The notes under the pieces were generated by a model. That model did not search any database, was not told the DNA's origin, and saw only the letters and a program-made list of their open reading frames with translations. From positions 38,391,885 to 38,455,884 of the forward strand of contig NC_045128.1 in the NCBI RefSeq assembly GCF_007655135.1: a stretch of 64,000 bases of DNA. Reading direction: 5' to 3'. A program made the translations under genes and the position numbers. This stretch comes from Punica granatum. Lineage: Eukaryota > Streptophyta > Magnoliopsida > Myrtales > Lythraceae. Every line of letters begins with the position of its first letter. The first letter of the stretch is position 1. Of this stretch, positions 47,345 through 58,545 are shown one piece after another.

Positions 47345-48444
47345 TTCTTGATTCAGGATCAGCTTCCTTATTCACCTTCTCCACAGGGGGCATATCAGAA
47401 GGGCATGTGAGTTATGTTTTTGCATGTAAAAAGGTTGAGTTTTGGACCTTTTCTTTGGTTTATCTTTCAGCAACAGATAATAGGCATGACTAAATTAGTC
47501 TCTTGAAAAGAAAGGGGTGGTAGGTATAGTAAAGCAAGTGCTCCTACCTCTAGTCGCGACATCATATGCTTAAATAAAGTCGAGCTCGTTTTGCATATTC
47601 TTTCCCCGTGCATCGTTCGGTAGTTAAGTTTCGGTTTTATGATTATTCATGAGAATCAATACATGCTGCTAATCAACTGAATCTTTGGCTCTTCATATAT
47701 GGTAGAAATTGAAACATGTCTGCCCAGAAATTATCGGTCCTGATGCTTTATCGCTATGTTCGGTCGCGAGGATTGGATGGGAAGTAAAATCCCAACGATA
47801 CTTGTAATACAATCAAGTATTTGGTACATGGTAGAGAATCTAGAGATTGGGATAGGGGTAAGAAAGGAAATGACCAACATGCCCTATACTTTAATTTTTT
47901 TAATTAATTCTTAAAATAAAAAATTTCAAAAAAAGAAAAAAGAGTCGGAGACACAGAGCACAACGTAAAGGGGCGGTGCTGGTTCGAAGCCGACCGCAAC
48001 AGCCCAGGCGAGGTCGCCTATGCTGGGAAATCGTCTCCCCCTCTCTTTCGTCTGGAGAGAGAATAGTTTTATGATAAGATCCAGAGAAAATCATGTAATT
48101 TGTTTTTCAAAAAATAAATTAGATTATAGTTTTTTAGATATGATGTGTTATATATTTGCTTTTCAAAAAGTAAATGAGATCATACTTTTTATGGATATAG
48201 TTATCATATTTTATTTATATTATATTTTACCCAAAATCTATAGTACACATTTTGGATTTTTCACACTATATATAACTAATTTGAGTTTTCAAATCCCCTC
48301 CAATCTACTCTAGACCGGTCATTTTTGGAAGTTTTAAAATTTCAAACCACCACTAAAAAATTACTATTTGGCCATTGTATTCTATAAGATGTGATTGAGG
48401 ATTTTGTAACACATATGTATGATTTATTTATGCCAAGAATTAAT
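47345..48444. other. 3' flank of SKIP22, gene-poor
   Basis: No gene recognised. Contains AT-rich words (TTTTTCAAAAA-TAAAT, near 48097-48175) related to the repeat array at 54840-57560. Confidence 0.35.
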
Positions 48445-48570
48445 TTATTGATTTTCACCGCAACAACACGTTTGGCCGTCTAGGCTGCAATAGCCATAAT
48501 CCCATCCTACGCCTAAGCAGTGGTCCTTGCATAGCTCATACTAACACTCCCCGGCATAATAACAGGAAGC
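48445..48570 (-). pseudogene. Defensin-like (cysteine-rich peptide) second exon, broken
   Basis: After a good acceptor (ATCTCAG) the frame encodes a short peptide with eight cysteines spaced C-x5-C-x4-C-x3-C-x9-C-x6-C-C-C, ending at a stop at 48445. A TAG stop immediately after the second cysteine interrupts it. The two-exon layout (signal exon, then Cys-rich mature exon) is that of plant defensin-like genes. A hydrophobic Leu/Val/Ile/Ser-rich stretch ending in a GT donor lies upstream at about 48750-48795, but no clean in-frame ATG was found. It is probably a dead gene. Confidence 0.45.
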
Positions 48571-48896
48571 CTGAGATGGGGACATCCCTTTATTATTCCA
48601 ACACTTATTGCTCCTTATTAACATATATACACATAAACATTTATATATATATATATATATAGATATATTTTGTTCAGCTTACATATGATAAATAGACGAA
48701 CCAAATATATACAATGAAATATATGAGATATATTCCATATCGGAGAGAATTACCAGAGAAGAGAACCGAGAAAAGGATGACTAGTAGAAGAACGGAGGAA
48801 AGGCATGTCCCACAGGCACGTGAACTTTTGTTACTCCTCTTAGGCACTTGCGAGCACTCTTGACGAAGATGGTTGATCTAAAGGATGAGTTGATGG

Positions 48897-48950
48897 TATT
48901 GATGTGGACAAAAATGGTTATATTAGTCTCGAGAAAATGAAACATGTGAA
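48897..48950 (+). pseudogene. EF-hand relic
   Basis: A short frame reads DGIDVDKNGYISLEKMKHV, which fits an EF-hand calcium loop (D-x-D-x-N-G-x-I-S-x-x-E) of calmodulin-like proteins. The neighbouring sequence is not open in this frame and gives no second EF-hand, so at most it is a gene fragment. Confidence 0.3.
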
Positions 48951-50550
48951 TTTTTACTCCAAAATTACAATGCTGATTCTTTCTCATTAAAGCTTCTTCT
49001 TGGTGGCATACTTTGATAGTTTTCTACAGGACTTGCTAAGGATCTTCCCTGAAAGTTGAAAGAATATCGTGTCTTAAAAATTCTCCAAGTGGTAACCTTC
49101 CTCTTCTCTTTTATTCTAAATCATTCTTGTTATGATCGAGGAAAATCTTTTCGAGACATTATGGTTTATATCTTTTGAAACGGAATGACACCATTTGATG
49201 TTTCAGTACATATTGATATGAACACATATAAGTCGGTGGATTTCGGTAACATTGTTGAAAGTTTGTGGAAGGAAAATAGGAAAGCAAATAATGGAAATAC
49301 TTAAAAAAAATATGTACAATGGATGGTCCATATTAAATGAAGGGGGATCTAAGCGCACATATTGATTTCGTACAATACGTAAGATTTAAAAATCTGTACT
49401 GAAGAAGCAGCCTATATTTTATATGATTATGAATATTGGTGACTAAACTACCCGGAAATAATGTTATTATTAGAGTTCTTCAATTTTTTTTTGCGTGCAT
49501 GAGTTTATTTTAGTACATCTATAATTGGACTTATAAAAATGAGTTCTTCAACTTTTTTTTTCTTATAGATATATTTTTGCGTAAATTTTAGGTTCTCCAA
49601 TTTTATGTATGTGTTTACATAAGAGAGGATGTAACACCATATGGATCGTGACAATATTAAAGATTAATCATCTTCCTGTGATTGGAATTTCTCTTTTTAA
49701 TTTTTATGTATAATCTTGACAATATTGAATTTCCAATACTTATTAAATTCTCTTTTTTTATTATAGAATTTGTCCTTTATCTTATTTGTGAAATTAAATT
49801 ACCATTAGTATTACGTATCTAATAGTGTATAATTAGTGATTGCATATTATTATCTTTTTCGGTGTGCAATTGTAAATTACTATTTTCAACAATCCATCAC
49901 AAATATTTTATATAATAAAATTAGTAAAGAAAGAGATCACATTTTATTATGTGCAATAAATGGACTTCACGACTAGTTAGAATGATGTAAGCTTGAATTG
50001 CAAGAAAACTAGAAATTACAATGATGTTTGGAGGAACGATGCTAGCACGTAGTTGGTCACAGTTGCGTGCAGATTACCAAACAACTAAGCCAACATCACT
50101 GTTAAAGCTAAGACCTGTATCGAAATAGAAATTGCATGGGATGTAATCGCCTTTTTTTTTCCTTCGTGAATTTGGGGGCTGAAGACCAAGTTCAATACTA
50201 AAATATATTAAACATTACAAAAGCGAGGCATGATAACCCTTACGACATCCCCAAATAATCTTCCCTGACAGTTCCATGAGTCTCCTTTCCCTTTCCTTTG
50301 AACCGCACAAACCTGGCACTCAGAGCACATTCTGTATTAGCAGAATTTACTGTTTTCTGTAGGTGAATCTTTCCACTTTCGGTAAGATATTACAGATAGG
50401 AAGAGAATTTCTTGATTCCAATTTTCCAAGCCCTTCAACTTAACTTAGCTTCATGCAGCTGTCCAAATACAATAATTCAACAATTTCAACTTTGACAATT
50501 TTGGTAACTTTTCCATTGAATTGCAACTGACCAAGTAGAGATTTCTTAAG
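48951..50550. other. Gene-poor stretch, 3' flank of the TNL gene
   Basis: No gene recognised. Bases 50220-50550 are the 3' flank of the TNL and have a diverged copy at about 62640-63242. Confidence 0.4.
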
Positions 50551-53500
50551 TCATGCAACCTTAGGTCCATGCTTTCTACGGTAGGAAGCAGTCATCTCAG
50601 ACAACCTCCTCAACCTCGGCAAGTTAGGTAGCTTTACCATTTGGCTCCATTGAACGTGTAAAGAACTTACAAAGTATAGCCTTTCAAGACCATCAAGGTG
50701 AGTTATCGGGCATAATGATGTATCCAATCTTTTGAGAGATGTTAAACCCTGCAGGCCTGGAATCTCGGTTATTTTGCAGCTGCTGTACACACGTAACACG
50801 GACAACTTGTTCAAGTTTGAAAGATTTGGCAACCTCGCGAGTGAAGAACAGAACGAAATCTCCAGCTCATACAAGCTTGGTGGAAGCCTCGGGAGGCATT
50901 TTAGTTTCAAACACTTCCGAATGCGGAGCTCTCTGAGACGAGGGAGGGCGCCAACCTGTTCTGGCAAGGTAGTTATGCCAGTATTGGATAATTCCAACTT
51001 CTCCAACTTGGATAGGTTCCTGATACCCGGAGGCACTTCCACAAGCTGGTGGCACCCCGAGCATATCAATTCCTTCAAGTTGATCAGGTGCTTTAGATTC
51101 GGAAAAATCCGGATCGACTCACCACCGAGCCTTAGACTGATTAAGCTAGAGGGCAGATTAGGCAGAGCCTCGAGCCACTGGCACCCTCCTAAATCAAGAA
51201 TCTCGAGTTGGCGGAGGCAACTAATACTTGTCGGAAGGCTACTAATCTTTGTATCAGCTAACTGTAAGATCCTCATAGAGGATTTGCTTCCAATGTTAAT
51301 TGGAATTTCTCCCTCCAAGTCTACACAACCACTGGCATTTAGCACTTGTAGATTCTCCAAAGTTGAAAGAGTGCTCGGCAAGCAAGTCATACGACTATGA
51401 TCAATCTTGAGCACCGTCAAGAGAGTTAAATTGCCTACGGAGTCAGGCAATCTCCTGATTTGTGTGCCAGACAAGCTCAGCTCGACCAATGAGGTCAGCT
51501 GGCCAATGGAGTCTGGAACTGCTCCCAGTGACTGGCAGTTGTCCAACGAGAGTAGCTTTAGTTTCTTTAAGCATTTTAATGAGTCTGGAATTTGAGCAAG
51601 CAATTTGCAGTTGTTGGCGCTGAGGGTTTCCAGATTTTCAAGCTTGTCCGTATCTCTCAATACAGGTAGTTCCCGTATAGAGGTTCCATCAACTAGAAGC
51701 TCAGTCAGTGCTTCCATAGAACCCAACTGAGGCAAATCCTTGAGGGTCGTGCAGTTCCTTATGTCTAAAGAGACGAGAGCACTGAGTTTCTCTATAGATG
51801 GATCTATGCTGATCAAGTTGTGACATGATCTAAGAATCAGTCTCTCCAAAGCTGGAAATGCTGAGAAATCAGGAGTTTTTCTTAGTTGCAGGCAACCTGT
51901 AAGATCAAGAACTTTTAGCTTCCTGGCCACCTGCAGGAATGAAAAGGATTTTAACGAGGAGAAGGGAGAAAGAGAATATTCTCATCGAATAAACATTCAG
52001 CTTGAATCACAAGATAAAAATGGATGGACTTAAAGGAACTGTTGATACCTTCATCAAGCTCCAGCCAGCCCAATCCTCACTGACCATGCTCCTTGACAGG
52101 TCCAAAACAATTAGGTTCTTCAGATCTAAATTGGTTGGCGGCGTAGGATTGGAGTTGCAGAATCGCCAGCTTAGCCACTGCAGATCCGGTAGAAGACGCT
52201 CGAAATTTCCACAAAGACTTGCCTTTTCTAGCTGAAGGATCCTCAAATTTGTTAGATGCATGAACTGATCATCCTCAATGCAGTGATCTTCCAAGCGGAA
52301 CTGATATCCTTCTAGACTGATGGCCTCAACTTTTGTCTTCCCCTGCTCCAAGAAAAGAAATGAAATTAGCTGCGCTATACTATCTAGATGATTCCATATT
52401 CTTGTGCCAAAGAAGATATTTAGCAACAGCAAAGTTCTTAACTATGATAAATGGATAAATGTATAAACACCTGCAGACACCTATATACATATATTATAGG
52501 GGAAAAATTTATTAAGCAGGTCTATTGCTCGTGAGCCTTTAGTTACCTCCCATGGCTGTCTCTCTAATACACGCATCGCCACTTCACTGTGCCACAATCT
52601 ACTACGCAACCATGGCTCTTTGTAGTTTTCCTGTTCCACAATTTCCCTGCCAAGGTCTCTGAGTTGGTCGTGCATCCATAGCTTACTGTCATCTGTGATT
52701 CTTATCAGTGACTTCAAGAGAAGGATTTCAATTTCAACTTCCGGGAAAAAATCACGATCATCCCACATGGGTTTTACTGTTCTAGCATCCGTTCCAATGA
52801 AGAAACATGAAATATCGAGAAATATCTCCTGCTGCTTACGATCCAAACCATCATAACTTATCCTCAACGTATCTTGAACCTTCATATGGGGTTTCTTCTT
52901 CAACTGCTTCAGTGTACCTTGCCATATCTCCTTGCGCCCACTGCTTGTAGATAAAGAAGAGCCTATTACCTCAAGAGCCAGAGGGAGGCTTCCAGTTGTC
53001 CTCACGATATCCCAGGACAAGCCATATAAGTCAGGTGTCGGCAAGCCTTTTATAAATGCATGCCTGCAGAAGAGTTCAAAAGCTTGATCTGCGCTCAGCA
53101 GTGTGAGTTCATAAATATCACTTACTTGAAATAGATCTAGAACTTTCTTTTCTCGGGTTGTAATAATGATCCTGCTTCCTGGACCAAACCAAGCAAGATC
53201 CCCAGCTAAAGCCTTGAGTTGGTCGACTCCATCGACGTCATCCAAAAGAATGATCGCTTTCTTGTGACGGAGCCTGTACTTGAGTTGCTTGGTTCCTTCA
53301 TCCGTATTAGCAAAATCTTTGCGCTCACAATTTAAGATGTCAGCGACTAGCTTGCTTTGCAAGTACTCAAGACCTTTATGCTGTGAGGATGTTTCTCGAA
53401 TGTCATTAAGGAAGCAAGAAGATTCAAATTGATCCAAAAGTTGGTTGTAGACAACTTTTGCAAGAGTTGTTTTCCCAATTCCGCCCATGCCCCATATTCC

Positions 53501-54307
53501 AACAATTTGAACACCTGTTTCATCAACCTCCAGCAATGTCGTCTTGATAGCTTCGACATGGTGATCGATTCCAATCAAGATGTCATTGACATCCAGATAA
53601 GCCTTCTTCAAACTGATGAGAACCCTTGCAAGCACCTTTTTAATGAATTCTCCATGTCTCCTGAAAGGTATGATTAATTCATGAACCAAAGTTAGTATAC
53701 AAATTCATTTAAAAGCAGAAATCTCATAAACTATTTGAACCTATGAAAGCTGCAAAACTAATTAGAAAAACAGAAGTGAAAAGAAAACAAGAGAAGGGTG
53801 TTACCCATTTGCCTCTTTCTTGAGTTCCAACCCTTTCAGTTTCACAACCTTTTGGAGAGCATCCCTCCACTCCTGAACAGTCTTGAAGTTGTATTTTTCC
53901 TCGTGCTGGGCAAAGGCTTCAGCATAACTCCCAGTTTGGTGCTGAACTTCATCTGTCGTTACGTCTAAGAAAATGGGCAGGATCATGTGCTTCGTCTCAT
54001 CCTTGTGCTTCACCATCTCCGCCACCTCCTTGAGACACCACTTACTCAAAGCATAGCCCTTTGAGAAGATGGGTATGGAGATTTTTGACTGCTTGATTGC
54101 CCTCATGAGCTCAGGCCCGATCTCTTCTCCGACACGGAGCTCTTCATCATCCCTGAAGGTTTGGACTCCTGCATCTTTCAGACGATGATATAGATTGTCA
54201 GTGAACTCTAAGCGACTGTCCGGCCCCCGGAAGCTCAAAAACACTTCATACTCATGTCCAGCTTCAGCATTGACCTGAAAAGTGCGATGAATTAGTAGAT
54301 ATTCCAT
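50551..54307 (-). CDS. TIR-NBS-LRR disease resistance protein (TNL copy 1)
   Basis: Exons 54307-53805 (TIR), 53660-52547 (NBS), 52342-52049 and 51930-50551 (LRRs) join in phase to 1096 aa. TIR, about 17-165: EYEVFLSFRGPD at its start and SKWCLKE with the catalytic-type Glu94 of TIR NADases. NBS: P-loop GMGGIGKTT (225-233), kinase-2 AIILLDDVD (303-311), RNBS-B GSRIIITT (about 329-336), GSLPLAL in place of GLPLAL (391-397), and MHD (497-499). Leucine-rich repeats fill 540-1090. TNLs sense pathogen effectors; the activated TIR makes nucleotide signals that engage EDS1 complexes. The start is uncertain: just before residue 12 is TACTAATTC...CTTTTCAG, a good branch point and acceptor, so the true N-terminus may come from the leader exon at 58477-58545. 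The C-terminus looks truncated by a frameshift: the next ~75 bases still encode LRR-like sequence in another frame. Confidence 0.88.
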
Positions 54308-55285
54308 GCCGCCTCACGGGGCTAATGGTGATATATATGAGTGCTAATCGTCATGCAATAATCCACTGAATGGTCGTTCCGACGCATAGAATAGTGCCTT
54401 CTCCTGTTTTATGCGGCTTTCAAGGTTCGGAGGAGATATCATATTAGAAAGTGATTCTACATAAATGGAGAACACAAAATTTTTCATAAAAACTTACGCG
54501 AGAAAAAAAGCAAAATGTTAAAGTGAACTTGTGGTACTAATATTTAATGGCAGAGACACTAAAATAAACTCATGTGTGAGTAAAATTGAAGAACTTGTGG
54601 TACTAATATTTTTTTTTTGGAATTTGATCGGTCATGTAGTACTCCTGGTATTCATAACGTATCATATGAAATATAATAATAGAAATAACACGATCTCTAT
54701 ATATAAAACTAGGATTTGATTTACATTTTCTCGATGTAAAACCTGATATCTAGAATCCCAAAAAGACCTCGACAAATCCAGTCGACTAGAGTCGGCCCAC
54801 TAAGGGATAAAATTTTTCCAACATGAATTTACTTTTTCTGAAAAGCAAATACACAACACATTATATCTATGAAAAATAATATCATATTTATTTTTTGAAA
54901 AGCAAATATCATCTTTCATGATTTGTTTATTAGGATCTTATTATAAAATATATTTATTTTAAGAAAAAGTTCAAAAAAAGTCAGAAAATAATGACATGTC
55001 TTATAAACTATATTTATAAGTTTTGAAAAACTAAATGTCCATTTAAAAAAAAGCTTAAAAACAAAAAATTTTACCACCGGTCCTACAAATCTATACTAAT
55101 ATGTCCTAAAACATTTAAAAATTATTTTTCCAAAAAAAACTTAAAATATTGAAAAAATAACAACCATTCTCGCAAATCTATATTTATATATTTAAAAATT
55201 TTAATAATTAATAATTAAAAATTTGGTGTTAGAAAAATCTCAAAAAATCATGAATATTTCATTCCTTAATCCAGACATTTAGAGG

Positions 55286-55293
55286 CAATCTAC
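55286..55293 (+). repeat. Target-site duplication, left (CAATCTAC)
   Basis: Eight bases identical to 55812-55819, abutting the hAT element. Confidence 0.85.
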
Positions 55294-55811
55294 CATTGTT
55301 ATTAGAATCGGATCGGACCGGCCGGTTCGACCGGTCGGACTGGGAACGAGCACCATGTCCGGTCCGGTTCGCCTGAAAACCCAAAATGCACATTTGAACC
55401 GCCGCAAAATTCCATTGAACCGACCGGTTTTATGGGTTTACTATTTATTGTAAAAATTGTTTGGTTGTGTAAAGATTTGAACTCGTGACATCTTTTTATA
55501 CTAATATACTACCAACCAAACAACCACTAATTTCTTGTACTTTTAACTCTACTTTTAAGTACTTATTAAAATTCAATATTTATTTTGAAGTAAGAAATAT
55601 TAAATATATTTATATTTTCTTACACTATTCTCATATATCTTTGAAATCATCATACTTCTATATTAATTATCATAATTTTTTTAATAATATGAATATTTAT
55701 TTTATTTTAATTAAACGTGCGGTCCGACCCATCGAACCCTCGGTTGGACCCATAAACCCATGAACCCATACCCCTTCCGGTTCATCATCATGTTCGGTTC
55801 TGATAACACTG
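55294..55811 (+). mobile_element. hAT-type MITE, complete 518-bp copy
   Basis: Terminal inverted repeats CATTGTTATTAGAATCGG (left) and the inverse of the right end CAGTGTTATCAGAACCG, the CA(G/T)TG...CACTG ends of hAT elements, with a perfect 8-base target duplication as expected for the superfamily. No coding capacity. Interior has CCGGTTCGACCGG-type palindromes near the left end and a tRNA-like box pair in reverse (inverse reads TTTGGTTGGTAG ... GAGTTCAAATC). Confidence 0.85.
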
Positions 55812-55819
55812 CAATCTAC
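55812..55819 (+). repeat. Target-site duplication, right (CAATCTAC)
   Basis: Matches 55286-55293 exactly. Confidence 0.85.
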
Positions 55820-57596
55820 ACAAAAAAATGCTTTTACTTTTAAAATTTTAAAAATTGAGAAAATAACCAATACCATAAATATATATATATATATTATGAA
55901 AATTTTAAAAAATTCCATATAAAAAAGCTTAGAAAAATAAAAAATAACAATCGATCTCAAAAATCTATATTCATATGCTTTACCAATTAAAAATTAAAAA
56001 TTTCGTTTTTGAGAAAAGCTAAAAAAAATCGAGAAAAGAAAAAACAGTCTCCAAATTTATTATAGTGTTTTAAAGTATTTAAAATATAAAAACAAAAAAT
56101 CTTTTTTAAGGAAAGCTGAAAAAATCGAGAAAATAATAACCAATGCACAAATTTATTTATACACTTTCAAAATTAAAATTTTGTTTAAAATATCTTAAAA
56201 ACTGAAAATAATCTATTCAGCAACCAATTATTCTATGGCCTGGTGTACTTCAGCTCCGCTTTACATTGTACTTGTCTTGGAAACAGTGAAGTTCATCGGA
56301 TAGAGCGTGATCCAACATAAAATTAGAGAATAAAAAAATTCTACAAATATGTGTGAAAAAAAGTAAAAAGTTGAAAAACTCATCTTCACATCTAATAGTA
56401 GACATATTAAAATAAATTTTCCTTGTGCGCAAAAAATTGAAGGAACACACATCTAAAGGTAGCAATATTTTTCAAATCTGGATCTATCACAGTTTATTTT
56501 TGGTATTTTCACTAATTGTAACGTGCCATGCGAAATGTAATAAAAATAATACATCACATCTATATATATAAAATATGGCATGATTTGCTTTTTGGAAAGT
56601 AAATATTTAACACATCATATATTTATGAAAATATAATATAATTTATTTTTTGAAAAGTAAATGTAATCTTACCTCATTTATTTTACTTGGATCTTTTCAT
56701 AAAATATTTCTACTACTAAACAATTTAGAAAATGGAGAAACTAGAGATCGCTCCAATAAATCTATATCTATATGTTTTGCAAATTTAAAAGAACTTGTTT
56801 CCTAAAAAAAACTAAAAAAATAATGGTCATCCCACAAATCTATATTTATGTGATTCAAAGAATTAAAAAAATAAAAAAAATAGAAATTTCGTTTTCTAGA
56901 AAGTCTTAAAAAACTAATAGAGTAACAACCATCCACAAATCTAACTTATATATTTTTTAAAAATTAAAAATTAAAATGTTCTTTTTAAGAAAGCTCAAAA
57001 AGTAGAGAAAATAATGATTGATCTCACAAATTATATACATGCTAAGAAATATAAAAATTATTTATAAAAATGCTTAAAAAATTGAAAAGAAAATCAACAA
57101 TTTGGTCATTTTGGGGCCATTTACATTAAAATTTTTATTTTGAAAAGAATAGGAAAATAATTACTAGTTATCTATGTGTTATTAAAAATTAAAAATTTGT
57201 TTCCTAGAGAAAAGCCCAAAATTGAAAAAATAATGATGGTCCCCATGAATCAGTATTGAAATATTTTAAAGAACTTAAATTTAATTTAAAAGTTCCTTTT
57301 CTAGAAAAAAACTCAAAAATTGAGAAAATGATAACTTGTCTGACACATTTATATTTAAATTGTTTTAAAACATTTAATAAAAATTTAAAATTGAAAAATT
57401 CTTTTCAAAGAGTTCAAAAGTTTGAGAAAATAATAATTGGTCCTACAAATCTATATCAAAATATTTTAAAATTTTTAAAAAGAAATTGTTTTACGGAAAA
57501 TTCAAAAAATCGAAAGTTTCATTCAATAATGACCGAGCATTCTAAAACCATCAGGCCAAACCCACTTAGCTCCATTTTATATTATATCATGATCAA

Positions 57597-57599
<3 letters not shown>

Positions 57600-57629
<30 letters not shown>
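57600..57629. repeat. (AT)n microsatellite
   Basis: About 15 uninterrupted AT units. Confidence 0.9.
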
Positions 57630-57633
<4 letters not shown>

Positions 57634-57839
57634 TTGGTTTAGTAACACATCGAAGTACCTAACACATGCATTATATATTCATTGGCAGTCAAATTTTGTT
57701 ACTTGTATTAATCTATGTTTTACTGCCTAGTAGAATAATGCAAATGTGCTGAAACATACATCGATATACATCCAAGTAGGACTTTTTAAAGGCCTTACAC
57801 CTTACACCAAATATAATAGTGATTCAATTGCTTTCGACG

Positions 57840-58215
57840 GAGAAATTATTATCAAGGCTTAAGTTGAGGTGGCTGGAGACGAGCCACCTCTAACCCCCCA
57901 CACATCGACCCTGATCGGATCTGGGTCAATGTGGCTCACATTCCTCCCACCTTGCTCATGGAAGATTCCACAGGAGTGGTCATACCTATATCCGGCTAAC
58001 TAGTCTTCGGCTAGAACACCCTACTGACCTCTATGTGACTGCAAACGAGGCCAGTGGGAGGGAGTGACCTCTACGGCAATTTCCTCTAGGGTCCAATTAG
58101 CTGGGACCTAGCCAGCTTGACCCCCAGGCCACGGCCAGATCTGTCATGGCTTGTGGGTTGATCCCACGACCTTGTGTGCAGGCAGGGTGCCTGGAGCGAG
58201 CCACATAGGTGCTGC
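57840..58215. other. GC-richer island, possible SINE-like sequence
   Basis: About 375 bases of markedly higher GC than the flanks, without an open frame. Read on the minus strand it has a GGTCGTGGGATCAACCC segment that resembles an RNA polymerase III box B. No target duplication or A tail identified. Confidence 0.25.
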
Positions 58216-58476
58216 TAACAAGTTTGGTTATGGATCGGGGCGTTTTTTGAAGAATCAAACAAGTTAGATGTAAGAATTAATCTCCAGTCTCTACAACCAA
58301 ACGGTGATAGAAGACAAGCAGAAAGATAGCAAGAATCAGAGTGTATGCAGCATAAGATTGAAAACAAAACACATTATATCAGAATAGATGACCAGATATA
58401 CATATACATACATGGATACGCACCCTTAGTATGAATATTGTTCTGTTCGTCCCTTCTTTAAGATACACCTACTTAC

Positions 58477-58545
58477 CAAAACCAAGATAAGTGCGACTGC
58501 CAAAAGAACACTCAGATCAAGCCCACCAAGTATAACTGAAGCCAT
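58477..58545 (-). CDS. Candidate leader exon of TNL copy 1 (membrane anchor)
   Basis: ATG 58545 opens 23 codons: MASVILGGLDLSVLLAVALI and LVL, a hydrophobic signal-anchor-like segment, ending exactly at a consensus donor (TTTTG|GTAAGT). The exon ends in phase 0. The TIR exon acceptor at 54274 (CTTTTCAG|GTCAATGCTGAAGC) also begins in phase 0 and leads directly into VNAEAGHEYEVFLSFRG. Splicing across 4.2 kb would give a 1108-aa TNL with an N-terminal membrane anchor in place of the 11 residues from ATG 54307. The intron would contain the AT-rich array and the hAT element. Unproven; it could be chance or belong to another gene. Confidence 0.4.

Larger units (their letters stand above)
54840..57560. 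repeat. AT-rich degenerate tandem repeat, ~75-100-bp unit
   Basis: Many diverged copies of a unit containing ACAAATCTATATTTATAT, AAAAATTAAAAATTT, GTTTTCTAGAAAA-GCTCAAAAAATTGAGAAAATAATAACC-like words. The ACAAAT landmark recurs at about 55085, 55172, 55960, 56050, 56144, 56755, 56832, 56933 and 57023. It is split by the hAT element at 55294-55811 and would lie inside the first intron of the TNL if the leader exon is real. Confidence 0.5.

Noticed and set aside
50732..51400. 222-codon plus-strand frame
   Set aside because: Antisense of the TNL leucine-rich repeats; no protein features of its own.
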